A stretch of DNA of 64,000 nucleotides from the NCBI GenBank assembly GCA_021776475.1, contig JAJFFV010000005.1, positions 124,001 through 188,000 of the forward strand, in the 5' to 3' direction. The notes beneath the pieces were generated by a model that was not told where the DNA came from, searched no databases, and saw nothing but the letters and a program-made list of their open reading frames with translations. The number at the start of each line of letters is the position of its first letter. The stretch's first letter is position 1. A program made the translations under genes and the position numbers. This stretch comes from Parvularculaceae bacterium. Lineage in GTDB: Bacteria > Pseudomonadota > Alphaproteobacteria > Caulobacterales > Parvularculaceae. Shown piece by piece: positions 35,987-44,240 of this stretch.

Positions 35987-36553
35987 ATGAGCAAAACTGA
36001 CGCGTCCCTCTTTGCCAATCGTCCCGGCCCACGCCGGAAACGGATCCAGGAAATGCTGCGCGTTGATCATGCAGGCGAATATGGCGCCGTTCAAATCTAC
36101 AAAGGTCAGCGGGCTGTTTTTGACAAACTGCCGCAAAAGGCCAGGATCGCCGCGCTGCTGGAAGATATGGAAGACGGGGAGCAAAAGCACTTGGCGCGAT
36201 TTGACGAGTTGCTCGCCGAGCACAAAACAAGACCCACCTTGTTTGCGCCGGTCTGGAATGTGGCTGGTTTTGCGCTCGGTGCCGGCACGGCGCTGATGGG
36301 TGAGAAGGCTGCGATGGCCTGTACCGCCGCCGTCGAGGAAGTGATTGAGCAGCACTACGCTGATCAGGCGACAGAACTGGCCGACAGCGAGCCGGAACTG
36401 CGCGAGATGATCCTCGAATTCCGCGACGACGAGCTGGAGCACAAGGACAGCGCCCTTGAAGAAGGGGCCGAACAGGCCGTGGGATATGGCGCGTTGAAAG
36501 GGATGATCCAGGCCGGTTGCCACCTGGCCATAAAGATCAGCGAAAAAGTCTGA
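35987..36553 (+). CDS. coq7: Demethoxyubiquinone hydroxylase Coq7
   Basis: 188 residues from the ATG at 35987. The di-iron carboxylate ligands appear in order: E in DHAGEYGAVQIY, ExxH in MEDGEQKHLARF, E in AVEEVIEQHY, and E/ExxH in FRDDELEHKDSA. It introduces the C6 hydroxyl in ubiquinone synthesis. It is ten bases downstream of the dsbB-like stop. Confidence 0.95.
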   Translation: MSKTDASLFANRPGPRRKRIQEMLRVDHAGEYGAVQIYKGQRAVFDKLPQKARIAALLEDMEDGEQKHLARFDELLAEHKTRPTLFAPVWNVAGFALGAGTALMGEKAAMACTAAVEEVIEQHYADQATELADSEPELREMILEFRDDELEHKDSALEEGAEQAVGYGALKGMIQAGCHLAIKISEKV

Positions 36554-36664
36554 TTTTCCAAGGCTTGTAACAAGTTTTACATCTTCTATTTGCCCGTGCT
36601 AGGGTGTGCGCTTCTGCGGTTGGGAGGCTGCAGGAGCCCGTAAAACTGTCAATAGAGGTTCAAA

Positions 36665-38521
36665 ATGAATTCCAGAAAATTGCTGACCGGCGCCGCGCTG
36701 GCGGGGGTCTCACTTCTTGTGTTGGCTGCCTGTAGCGAGACGTCTACATCCACAACAAAAACACCGACCACCGAAACATCTGAAGCGAGCGGACCAACGA
36801 TTGCCGATGTCGAGGCGTTCCTTGATGCAACAGAGGCAGAGCTTGATGTCCTGTTCACCAGATCATCTGTCGTCAATTGGCAATATGCCACAGACATCAC
36901 CGAAGAGCATGAAAAGCTGGTTGCAGAAGACGGTGCGCTTTTGACCGAGAAGCTCGTTGATCTCGCCAATGCGACCAAGAAATTTCAAGGTCTTGACCTG
37001 CCCGATGATCTGCAACGGAAAGTGGATATTCTCCGTGGCGGGATAACTATTCCCGCCCCCTCTACAGAAGGCGCAGCCGTTGAACTTTCAGATATCAATA
37101 CTCGGCTAAGTTCCGCCTACTCGACCGGCAAGATCAACTTTGACGGCGCGGAAGTTGCCCAAAATCAGACCGAGCTTTTGATGCGCGAATTGAAGGATGC
37201 GGACAAGCTGGAAGAGGTCTGGACCAGTTGGCGCGAGAATGCCAAAAACATGAAGGCCGACTATATGCGGATGGTCGACATCGCCAACGAGGGCGCCCGC
37301 GAGCTCGGCTACAACGATGTCGGCCAGATGTGGCGCTCCGGCTATGACATGGACCCCGATGCGTTCGCGGCGGAAACCGACCGGCTGTGGGGTCAGGTAA
37401 GTCCGCTTTACGAAAACCTTCAGTGCCATGTAAAATACAAACTGAATGCGCAGTATGGTGACGAAGTCGTGCCACTTGACCAACCGATCCGCGCGGATTT
37501 GCTTGGCAACATGTGGGCTCAGCAATGGGGCTCACTTTATGACAATGTGAGGCCTGCTTCCGCATCGGAGGGATCATCCGTCGATGTGGATGCGTTGCTG
37601 GTTGAAAACGGCTATACGCCGATCAAGATGGTGGAAGCAGGCGAGGCGTTCTTCTCGTCGCTTGGTTTTGAGCCATTGCCGGATACGTTCTGGGAGCGGT
37701 CGCAATTTGTGAAGCCGGATGACAAGGAAGTGGTTTGCCACGCGTCTGCCTGGGATATCGACAATCAGGAAGACATCCGCATCAAGATGTGTATCAATGT
37801 GGACGCGGAGGATTTCCGCACTATCCATCACGAGCTTGGCCACAACTATTATCAGCGCGCTTATAAAGAGCAGCCATTGCTGTTCAAGAACGGCGCCAAT
37901 GATGGCTTCCATGAGGCGATCGGGGATATGGTGGCACTCTCTATCACGCCTGAATATTTGCAACAGATTGGGTTGCTCGATAACGTGCCGGGCGCTGAAG
38001 GTGACCTCGAATTGCTGATGCAACAGGCACTCGAAAAAATTGCCTTCCTGCCGTTTGGTCTTCTGGTCGATAAATGGCGCTGGCAGGTATTCTCCGGCGA
38101 ACTTACACCTGACACCTATAATGATGGCTGGTGGGCGCTACGTGAACAGTATCAGGGTATCCGTCCGCCGAATGAGCGCCCGGCTGATGCGTTTGATCCG
38201 GGCTCAAAATATCATGTCCCGAACAACGTACCGTATACGCGGTATTTCCTCGCACATATCCTGCAGTTCCAGTTCTACAAAGCTGCTTGCGACCAGATCG
38301 GCTGGGAAGGCCCGCTGCACCGTTGTTCGTTCTATGGCGCCAGTGAAATGGGTGACAAGTTCAATGCCATGCTGGAAGTTGGTCAGTCGCAACCATGGCC
38401 TGACACTTTGGAGCTTTTCACCGGCACCCGCGATATGGATGGCTCGGCGATCATTTCATACTTCCAGCCGCTGATGGAGTATCTGGAAGAACAGAACAAG
38501 GATCGCAGCTGCGGCTGGTAA
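36665..38521 (+). CDS. M2-family peptidyl-dipeptidase (ACE-like) lipoprotein
   Basis: 618 residues. The N-terminus is a lipoprotein signal ending in the lipobox LAAC (SLLVLAACSE), followed by a Thr/Ser-rich spacer. The zinc motif HELGH lies at 389-393 with the third ligand Glu417 in DGFHEAIGD. The downstream block PYTRYFLAHILQFQFYKA is that of the angiotensin-converting-enzyme family. Length equals one ACE domain. It should remove dipeptides from the C-terminus of peptides at the cell surface. It is alone in its transcript and is followed by a strong terminator. Confidence 0.94.
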   Translation: MNSRKLLTGAALAGVSLLVLAACSETSTSTTKTPTTETSEASGPTIADVEAFLDATEAELDVLFTRSSVVNWQYATDITEEHEKLVAEDGALLTEKLVDLANATKKFQGLDLPDDLQRKVDILRGGITIPAPSTEGAAVELSDINTRLSSAYSTGKINFDGAEVAQNQTELLMRELKDADKLEEVWTSWRENAKNMKADYMRMVDIANEGARELGYNDVGQMWRSGYDMDPDAFAAETDRLWGQVSPLYENLQCHVKYKLNAQYGDEVVPLDQPIRADLLGNMWAQQWGSLYDNVRPASASEGSSVDVDALLVENGYTPIKMVEAGEAFFSSLGFEPLPDTFWERSQFVKPDDKEVVCHASAWDIDNQEDIRIKMCINVDAEDFRTIHHELGHNYYQRAYKEQPLLFKNGANDGFHEAIGDMVALSITPEYLQQIGLLDNVPGAEGDLELLMQQALEKIAFLPFGLLVDKWRWQVFSGELTPDTYNDGWWALREQYQGIRPPNERPADAFDPGSKYHVPNNVPYTRYFLAHILQFQFYKAACDQIGWEGPLHRCSFYGASEMGDKFNAMLEVGQSQPWPDTLELFTGTRDMDGSAIISYFQPLMEYLEEQNKDRSCGW

Positions 38522-38541
38522 TCCCTAAACCACTGAACGAC

Positions 38542-38572
38542 AAAAGCCCCGCCAATTTGGCGGGGCTTTTTT
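38542..38572 (+). terminator. Rho-independent terminator after the M2 peptidase
   Basis: The stem GCCCCGCCAA/TTGGCGGGGC is preceded by AAAA and followed by TTTTTT. It can act in both directions, so it may also end the SFPD-repeat gene from the other side. Confidence 0.92.
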
Positions 38573-38592
38573 CATTTCACTCCGGGTACCAG

Positions 38593-38937
38593 CTACGGCA
38601 ACCCCGGGAAGCTTGTCACTTCGCGGATTTTGATATCCGGAAATGAGTCCACATACTGAATTTTGAAATCCGGAAATGAATCCACTTTTTGCCACTCCCC
38701 ACAATCGTCGGCAAAAGAACTCACAAATTCAACATTCAGATCCGGAAAACTCTCTTCAACCTGTACTTTGATATCCGGAAAACTGGTTACAACCTGCACT
38801 TTGCCGTACAGCTTGATACTATTCCAGGTACAGTCACTATCAATTGGCTGATCTAACATCATCGCCAGTGTCTCGGGCACAGACATTGACAAGGCTAATG
38901 CCATGACGCCGATCAGCCCTGGCCGGCGCACTCTCAT
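38593..38937 (-). CDS. Small exported SFPD-repeat protein
   Basis: 114 residues from the ATG at 38937, preceded by GAGGGAAGG; a longer in-frame version to 39171 has no such site. Residues 1-25 (MRVRRPGLIGVMALALSMSV) form a signal peptide. The mature part is five to six copies of a roughly 11-residue unit with consensus V-x-x-V-x-S-F-P-D-[IFL]-[KN], for example VQVVTSFPDIK and IQYVDSFPDIK. One degenerate unit carries DDCGEW, and a second cysteine lies in SDCTW before the repeats, so a disulfide is possible. A regular beta-solenoid is likely. The family is not one I can name and the function is unknown. Confidence 0.78.
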   Translation of the reverse strand: MRVRRPGLIGVMALALSMSVPETLAMMLDQPIDSDCTWNSIKLYGKVQVVTSFPDIKVQVEESFPDLNVEFVSSFADDCGEWQKVDSFPDFKIQYVDSFPDIKIREVTSFPGLP

Positions 38938-39112
38938 TGGCCTTCCCTCTTTCTGGTCTACATGTCGTAGTATACGCCGAAAAACCGGGGATGTCAGGTA
39001 ACATGTGCTGATATTGCGGCGCAACAAAGCGGGGTGATGACGCGTTTTTCTAGCTGCTTGCTGACCAAACAGCGTCCATAGTACAGCTTCAGTACAAGGG
39101 AGTATCGCGCAA

Positions 39113-39748
39113 ATGCGATCACGAAACAGTGGCCCGCGATCCGGTGCAGGTTCACAATCTAAATTGACCAATCAGAGTTCATTCGATCCGCAACAAGAGG
39201 AAATCAGTTGCGTCGCCGAGAAATATTATACTGACTATGCAAAAGTCAAAAAACCGATCATTCGGCAGCTGCCGATGCACCCTGATTTTCTAATGCCTGT
39301 ATCAATCCGCGATGTTGAAAATTTGCTGGGCACCCTGCCCAAGCGATTCACACATGCGCTCAAAGCCGTCTTCTTGCTCGGCGGCTCAAAAAAGCAGGCC
39401 ATCAGCTGGTCAAAGTTTGCCTATGGGACATATTCCGAAGATGTGGTTTATCTCCACCCGTTTCCAAAGGCCCAGATGAAACGTGTTTACAAAAACCCTT
39501 TTCAACCTCATCTGCTCGAGGAATACCGACGGGCTGGTGCGCGGCTGATACAAAAGCCGCACCAATTCATTATCGAATTTGACCGGCACTCACTCAAACA
39601 ACTTTATCTGTGGGACGTATTGATTCACGAAATCGGCCACCATGTCGATCGGACAAATTTCGGCAAGAAACGCCTGAGTCGCGAGGAAAGTTTCGCCGAA
39701 TGGTTTGCAACCGAATATGGGTTCCGGTTACGGGACATCGAGAGTTAA
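39113..39748 (+). CDS. Putative zinc metallopeptidase-like protein (HEIGHH)
   Basis: 211 residues, no signal peptide. Near the C-terminus LIHEIGHHVDRTNF holds an HExxH zinc motif (His172, Glu173, His176), followed by LSREESFAEWFATEYG, where a glutamate could be the third ligand. The N-terminal 110 residues are unrecognised; the start is Ser/Arg/Gln-rich and probably disordered. GGGAG precedes the ATG at a longish distance. It converges with the HNH gene six bases beyond its stop. Confidence 0.75.
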   Translation: MRSRNSGPRSGAGSQSKLTNQSSFDPQQEEISCVAEKYYTDYAKVKKPIIRQLPMHPDFLMPVSIRDVENLLGTLPKRFTHALKAVFLLGGSKKQAISWSKFAYGTYSEDVVYLHPFPKAQMKRVYKNPFQPHLLEEYRRAGARLIQKPHQFIIEFDRHSLKQLYLWDVLIHEIGHHVDRTNFGKKRLSREESFAEWFATEYGFRLRDIES

Positions 39749-39753
39749 AAAAT

Positions 39754-40320
39754 CTAGGGTTCCAGCTCGGTATCCCAATAGAGGTAATCGTGCCAGCTTT
39801 CATGCAGGTAGTTGGGCGGAAAGGCGCGACCCTTTTCGTTCAACTCGTACATGTTCGGCCGGTACGGCTTTTGGAAGGGCTGCATCCGTGCGTCTTTAGG
39901 TGAGCGCCCGCCCTTCTTCAGATTGCACGGAGAGCAGGCAGCAACGATGTTGCCCCAAGTCGTCCTTCCGCCTTTTGAGCGCGGCGTCACATGATCAAAT
40001 GTCAGAATCTCGCGGTTCATGTCGCCACAATACTGGCAAGAGAAGCTGTCTCGCAAGAACACGTTGAACCTTGTGAAGGCAGGTGCCCGCGCGTGATTAA
40101 TATATCTCTTTAGAGCGATGACTGATGGCAGCCGCATCTCGAAGCTCGGACTACGGACGGTATTTTCATATTCCGCCACGACATCGACGCGATCAAGGAA
40201 TACAGCTTTCAGTGAATCCTGCCACGACCAGAGGGACAAGGGAAAGTAGCTTAAGGGGCGGAAGTCCGCATTCAAGACCAGAGCCGGGCAGCTGTCGGGT
40301 GATTTGCGGTTCAGGTGCAT
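39754..40320 (-). CDS. HNH endonuclease family protein
   Basis: 188 residues. The HNH/zinc core is clear: FSCQYCG, then LTFDHVTPRSKGGRTTWGNI, then VAACSPCNLKKGGRSP. The N-terminal half (ALVLNADFRPLSYFPLSLWS, WQDSLKAVFLDRVDVV) is shared by a large proteobacterial HNH group of unknown role not tied to restriction or introns. There is no methylase partner. About 254 non-coding, AT-rich bases separate its start from the AlkA-like gene. Confidence 0.92.
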   Translation of the reverse strand: MHLNRKSPDSCPALVLNADFRPLSYFPLSLWSWQDSLKAVFLDRVDVVAEYENTVRSPSFEMRLPSVIALKRYINHARAPAFTRFNVFLRDSFSCQYCGDMNREILTFDHVTPRSKGGRTTWGNIVAACSPCNLKKGGRSPKDARMQPFQKPYRPNMYELNEKGRAFPPNYLHESWHDYLYWDTELEP

Positions 40321-40574
40321 CGTTGCGCTCCCCTACCACAAATATGGCGTGTCGAGAGCTTTTTCCGGTCAGAAAATTCTGGCCTGATGCTGTAGCAAAT
40401 TAGATTTGTATCTGTAAACCAACTGAACGCGCATTCTCCATTAACTAGAACAAACTAACGTCGTTTATCCTTCTCGGCAACCTACCTGATTCGCCGTGAC
40501 ACTTTTTACGACAAAGCAGCGGTAATTCTGCAACATAGCACAAAATCCGTCTCAGATCGTTAATTCCGGGCCGT

Positions 40575-41198
40575 TCAGATCGGCTCACGCCCGCGTAAAT
40601 ACGCATAGTAGGTCCAGAGAATATGCGCCGCCATGCCGCGCCACGGCAGCCATTTCTCCGCCAGCGCATCAAAATCTTTCATGGCAGGTTTGGTTGAAAA
40701 TCCACTGGCGGCGGCATAAGCCGCGAGCAGTGCGACATCACCTCGCGGCCAGATATCCATGCGGCCTTCGCAGAACAGGAGATAAATCGCTGCCGTCCAC
40801 GGACCGATACCTTTGACCCGGCAAAGATAGGCAGAGGCTTCGACGTCATCGAGGCTCGAGAGGTTTTGTAGTTGCAAAGAGCCATCGAGGATCGCGTTGG
40901 CCGATGCTTGAAGGTATCGGATCTTGGGACCAGAGAGGCCGCAGCTGCGCAACTCTTCTTCGCTCATGTGACTGACTATTTTTGCGTCAAGTTTTGGAAG
41001 GCGGGCATCGCAGCGGGCCTGAATTGCCTGGGCACTGGGGACGGATACCTGCTGTGCAATGATGATCCGGAACAGGCCTTCATACCCGCCGGGCCGACGC
41101 CGAATATGGGGTTTGTGACCAATGGCTTTTGAGGCAACAGCGAGCGCATTACTGATTTTGGAAAGCCCAGCGCAGGCTTCCATCATCTCATCGGTCAT
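40575..41198 (-). CDS. DNA-3-methyladenine glycosylase II (AlkA-like)
   Basis: 207 residues from the ATG at 41198, which overlaps the upstream stop as ATGA. The helix-hairpin-helix with catalytic aspartate is LCRVKGIGPWTAAIYLLF followed by DIWPRGDVAL. It lacks the N-terminal AlkA domain, as many short bacterial members do. It removes alkylated purines in base excision repair. Another alkyl-repair protein (AlkD-like) lies 8 kb away. Confidence 0.92.
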   Translation of the reverse strand: MTDEMMEACAGLSKISNALAVASKAIGHKPHIRRRPGGYEGLFRIIIAQQVSVPSAQAIQARCDARLPKLDAKIVSHMSEEELRSCGLSGPKIRYLQASANAILDGSLQLQNLSSLDDVEASAYLCRVKGIGPWTAAIYLLFCEGRMDIWPRGDVALLAAYAAASGFSTKPAMKDFDALAEKWLPWRGMAAHILWTYYAYLRGREPI

Positions 41199-41704
41199 TG
41201 GCCCTCTACATGCGCTTTGTAACGGGCAAGCAGGTTTGGCCAAACTTCAGTGAAATAGCCAAAGCCCTGATCCCACTTTTCGCCTTCTCCGAAGCCTTGG
41301 TGGTAGAGCCGGATCTGTGTTGTGTCATCGTCGATTTTATCAAACCACATCTGAATATAGGTGTGGTGCGGACGAATTTCAGGGATGTATGGCGGCATGC
41401 TCCATGTGAACGAGAGCATGCGCTCGTTTTGAAAACCGAGAATGCGGCCGTCTTCGTGCCCGCGTCCGCCCGGTTCAGCGTCAGGCAAAAAATGCACCTC
41501 ATAGAGACCATTGGTTGTCAGCTCGAGGATGACTTTTGGACCGAAGAAACCCTGCTGGCCTTCCGCGGTTGACCAATCCTGCCAGACTTCTGCGATCCGG
41601 ACATCAACCGTTATCTGTGCCGCGATAACTCGAGGATTTTCTAACGCCGTCGCAGGTTCTAAGAATGTTGCAACGAGAATTATTGCTAGTACTGCCCGTA
41701 TCAT
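41195..41704 (-). CDS. Exported SRPBCC/AHSA1-like protein
   Basis: 169 residues from the ATG at 41704 (GGGAGAGAACCGA upstream). A signal peptide (MIRAVLAIILVATFLEPATA) is followed by a START/AHSA1-type helix-grip domain: VDVRIAEVWQDWSTAEGQQGFFGPK and, near the end, TQIRLYHQGFGEGEKWDQGF. Such domains bind hydrophobic ligands and are usually cytosolic, so the leader is notable. It is co-transcribed with the glycosylase gene. Ligand unknown. Confidence 0.82.
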   Translation of the reverse strand: MIRAVLAIILVATFLEPATALENPRVIAAQITVDVRIAEVWQDWSTAEGQQGFFGPKVILELTTNGLYEVHFLPDAEPGGRGHEDGRILGFQNERMLSFTWSMPPYIPEIRPHHTYIQMWFDKIDDDTTQIRLYHQGFGEGEKWDQGFGYFTEVWPNLLARYKAHVEGQ

Positions 41705-41849
41705 TCGGTTCTCTCCCGCCCAGATTGCCATTGTTATTCCGTCTCTGCTCGCATTATCGCAGAGACCAGGACCACCATAAAGCCGACTATATAGCCGCGC
41801 GGCTCCTCATCAAAACGGCATCATTAACAGCAAGGCCTAAAACCATCGC

Positions 41850-43226
41850 TCAGAACGCGTATTTCTCGAACACCTTGCGCATGTCACGATCAAATTCATC
41901 TTCAAATTCCGCCAGTAGACGTTCTGCCATGGTTGTGCCTGTATCAGCTATTTCCTGCAAGGGTTGAAGGAAACCAGTTTCGTCGTTGCCGCCGGTGTCG
42001 TGGCGCGCGCGGCCGCGCAGACCCTCGCGCGCGATTGCCAACACCTCGTTGGCAATCGCGCGCAGCGAATGCTTCCCGATTTTTGCTTTTAATCCATCAC
42101 GTGCAGCATCGAGCCGCAATTCGTGGCGTTGTTCGACGGTCCAGTTCCTTGCGATATCCCAGGCGGCATCAAGGCAACCGCCATCATACAAAAGCCCGAC
42201 CCAGAACGCCGGCAGGGCGCAGATGCGTGACCATGAACCGGAATCAGCACCGCGCATTTCGAGGAATGTTTTCAAGCGTACTTCCGGGAACGCGGTCGAG
42301 AGGTGGTCCTGCCAGTCTTCCAGGCTCGGCCGCTCGCCCGCTGCCAGGTCCAGCTTGCCGTCTATGAAATCCCGGAATGATTTGCCCGTCGCGTCGAGAT
42401 AATCGCCGTTGCGAAACAGGAAATACATCGGCACATCGAGCATATATTCCGTATAGCGCCCAAAATCGAACCCGTCCTCAAAGACAAAATCCAAAAGACC
42501 TGTTCTGTTCGGGTCTGTATCCGTCCAGATCTGGGCCCGCCGTGAACACCAGCCGGTGTTTTTGCCTTCTACCAGCGGTGAATTTGCAAACAGCGCCGTT
42601 GCCAAAGGCTGCAAAGCAAGGGAGGTGCGGAATTTTTTGACCATGTCTGCTTCAGAAGAAAAATCGAGATTGACCTGAACCGTGGCCGTCCGGTGCATCA
42701 TATCAAGCCCGAGCTTGCCGACCTTCGGCATGTAATTGCGCATGATGGTATAACGGCCCTTAGGCATGTGGGGCATTTCGGCTCTGGTCCAGTTCGGCGT
42801 GTGGCCAAAGCCGATAAAGCCAACCTCGACAGGATCGGTCACTTGCTTGATTTGATCGAGGTGACTGTGGACCTCGTTACAGGTCTCATGCAGGTGCTTA
42901 AGCGGCGCCCCGGAGAGCTCAAACTGTCCCCCCGGCTCAAGGGTGATCGAGGCGCCGTCTTTTTTTAACGCAATAAGATGGTCGCCTTCGTAGATCGGGT
43001 TCCACTCAAACTGATCGGCCAGGCCCTGCAGGATTGCTCGAATTGAGCGCAAGCCGTCATACGGCAGCGGCGTCAGGTCGCGCCAGCAAAAGCCGAATTT
43101 TTCGTGCTCGGTACCTATCCGCCACTCTTCTTCGGGTTTGCAACCGGCAGCGATAAACCCGGTCAGGTCATCGACACGTTCTACCGGCACCGCGTCTTTT
43201 CTGGCGGAGGCGTCAAGCTGGGTCAT
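41850..43226 (-). CDS. gshA: Glutamate-cysteine ligase (alphaproteobacterial/plant type)
   Basis: 458 residues. Family blocks: EEWRIGTEHEKFGF, GASITLEPGGQFELSGAPL, MLDVPMYFLFRNGDYLDATG, and the C-terminal AERLLAEFEDEFDRDMRKVF. This type is unrelated in sequence to the E. coli GshA. It makes gamma-glutamylcysteine, the first step to glutathione. It follows rsmE by 74 bases on the same strand. Confidence 0.95.
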   Translation of the reverse strand: MTQLDASARKDAVPVERVDDLTGFIAAGCKPEEEWRIGTEHEKFGFCWRDLTPLPYDGLRSIRAILQGLADQFEWNPIYEGDHLIALKKDGASITLEPGGQFELSGAPLKHLHETCNEVHSHLDQIKQVTDPVEVGFIGFGHTPNWTRAEMPHMPKGRYTIMRNYMPKVGKLGLDMMHRTATVQVNLDFSSEADMVKKFRTSLALQPLATALFANSPLVEGKNTGWCSRRAQIWTDTDPNRTGLLDFVFEDGFDFGRYTEYMLDVPMYFLFRNGDYLDATGKSFRDFIDGKLDLAAGERPSLEDWQDHLSTAFPEVRLKTFLEMRGADSGSWSRICALPAFWVGLLYDGGCLDAAWDIARNWTVEQRHELRLDAARDGLKAKIGKHSLRAIANEVLAIAREGLRGRARHDTGGNDETGFLQPLQEIADTGTTMAERLLAEFEDEFDRDMRKVFEKYAF

Positions 43227-43300
43227 GCGATCGACTTTCAGAAAACAAGTTGCTTGTCCCTACCCGTTTATGTGGATGTGGGGAAGCTTCGGGTGGCTGC

Positions 43301-44086
43301 TCACTCATTAGTGAAGTCTCCCAATACGGCCTGCCATAGCGTTATCGCGGCGAAGGCGGCAGTGTCGGCGCGCAGGAGACGCGGGCCGAGCCTGACGGGT
43401 ACGACAAAATCCTGGCCTCGCAGAAGGTCACGCTCTTGTGCTGAGAAGCCTCCTTCCGGTCCGGTCAGGATCGCCCAAGGCGCGCCGAACTCAAACCGAC
43501 CCAGTGCTTCGAGCATTGGCGGCGCCAAGCCTGCACTCCCGCCCCAACGCTTTTTCGCGTCATCTCCCGCCTCATCGCAGAAGATGATCCGGCGGTCCGG
43601 ATTTTTTCCTCGCCAGTTTTCGATCAGCGGTGCCAGTTTTTCAAACGGCCTTATTTCGGGAACATCGAGACGTTCACATTGTTCGGCGGCCTCGATGGCA
43701 TTGGCCAGCAAGCGATCCTCGCGCACGCGGGTGACAATGGTGCGTGCGGTTTTTATCGGTTGCATGAGCAAGACACCGAGCTCGGTGGCTTTTTGGGCAA
43801 TTTGATCAAGCGGCGCCCGCTTTACCGGCGCAAACAGCAGCCAAAGATCGGGAGATTTTTTTTGCGGTCTGGTCTGCTCGATCAGTTTTGCAACTGCTCT
43901 GGATTTGATGATCTTGGCCAATTCAGCCGACCACTCACCATCGCGTCCGTTAAAAAGCAACAACGGCGCGCCTGCCTCCCGCCGCATCACACGGCCAAGA
44001 TAGTGTGCTTGAGCCGGCGCAAGCGCGACCTCACTGTCGGGTTTAAGGGGCTGATCAGTGAACAGCCGCAAGGATGGCTGGCTCAT
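43301..44086 (-). CDS. rsmE: 16S rRNA (uracil-1498-N3)-methyltransferase
   Basis: 261 residues. The N-terminal PUA-like part includes AHYLGRVMRREAGAPLLLFN; the SPOUT domain contains QKATELGVLLMQPI, AAEQCERLDVPEI, ILTGPEGGFSAQE and the terminal LLRADTAAFAAITLWQ, which forms the SAM-binding trefoil knot. It methylates 16S rRNA at U1498. It opens the rsmE-gshA unit, divergent from ubiA. Confidence 0.95.
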   Translation of the reverse strand: MSQPSLRLFTDQPLKPDSEVALAPAQAHYLGRVMRREAGAPLLLFNGRDGEWSAELAKIIKSRAVAKLIEQTRPQKKSPDLWLLFAPVKRAPLDQIAQKATELGVLLMQPIKTARTIVTRVREDRLLANAIEAAEQCERLDVPEIRPFEKLAPLIENWRGKNPDRRIIFCDEAGDDAKKRWGGSAGLAPPMLEALGRFEFGAPWAILTGPEGGFSAQERDLLRGQDFVVPVRLGPRLLRADTAAFAAITLWQAVLGDFTNE

Positions 44087-44087
44087 G

Positions 44088-44112
44088 TTAACCTTTCTTA
44101 ACGGGTATTAAC
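44088..44112. promoter_or_regulatory. Three TTAAC elements at 10-base spacing upstream of rsmE
   Basis: TTAAC occurs at 44088-44092, 44098-44102 and 44108-44112, on one face of the helix. The last extends to TTAACCAT, a known CtrA half-site. The paired spacing is six bases rather than the seven of the classical TTAA-N7-TTAA site. The array is directly in front of rsmE in the rsmE/ubiA divergent region. Confidence 0.45.
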
Positions 44113-44240
44113 CATAACATACTGAAATTCCTGACACATTGAAAAATAGCAGAATCCGCTAGAAAGTTGGACTAAGATCAGCTTGACTTAACGGATAGCA
44201 AATTCGACGTCGCGCGTACCAGATTTAAGGACTTTGACCG

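Noticed and set aside
38938-39171. N-terminal extension of the SFPD-repeat protein
   Set aside because: It would bury the signal peptide and overlap the divergent gene; the ATG at 38937 has a good ribosome site.
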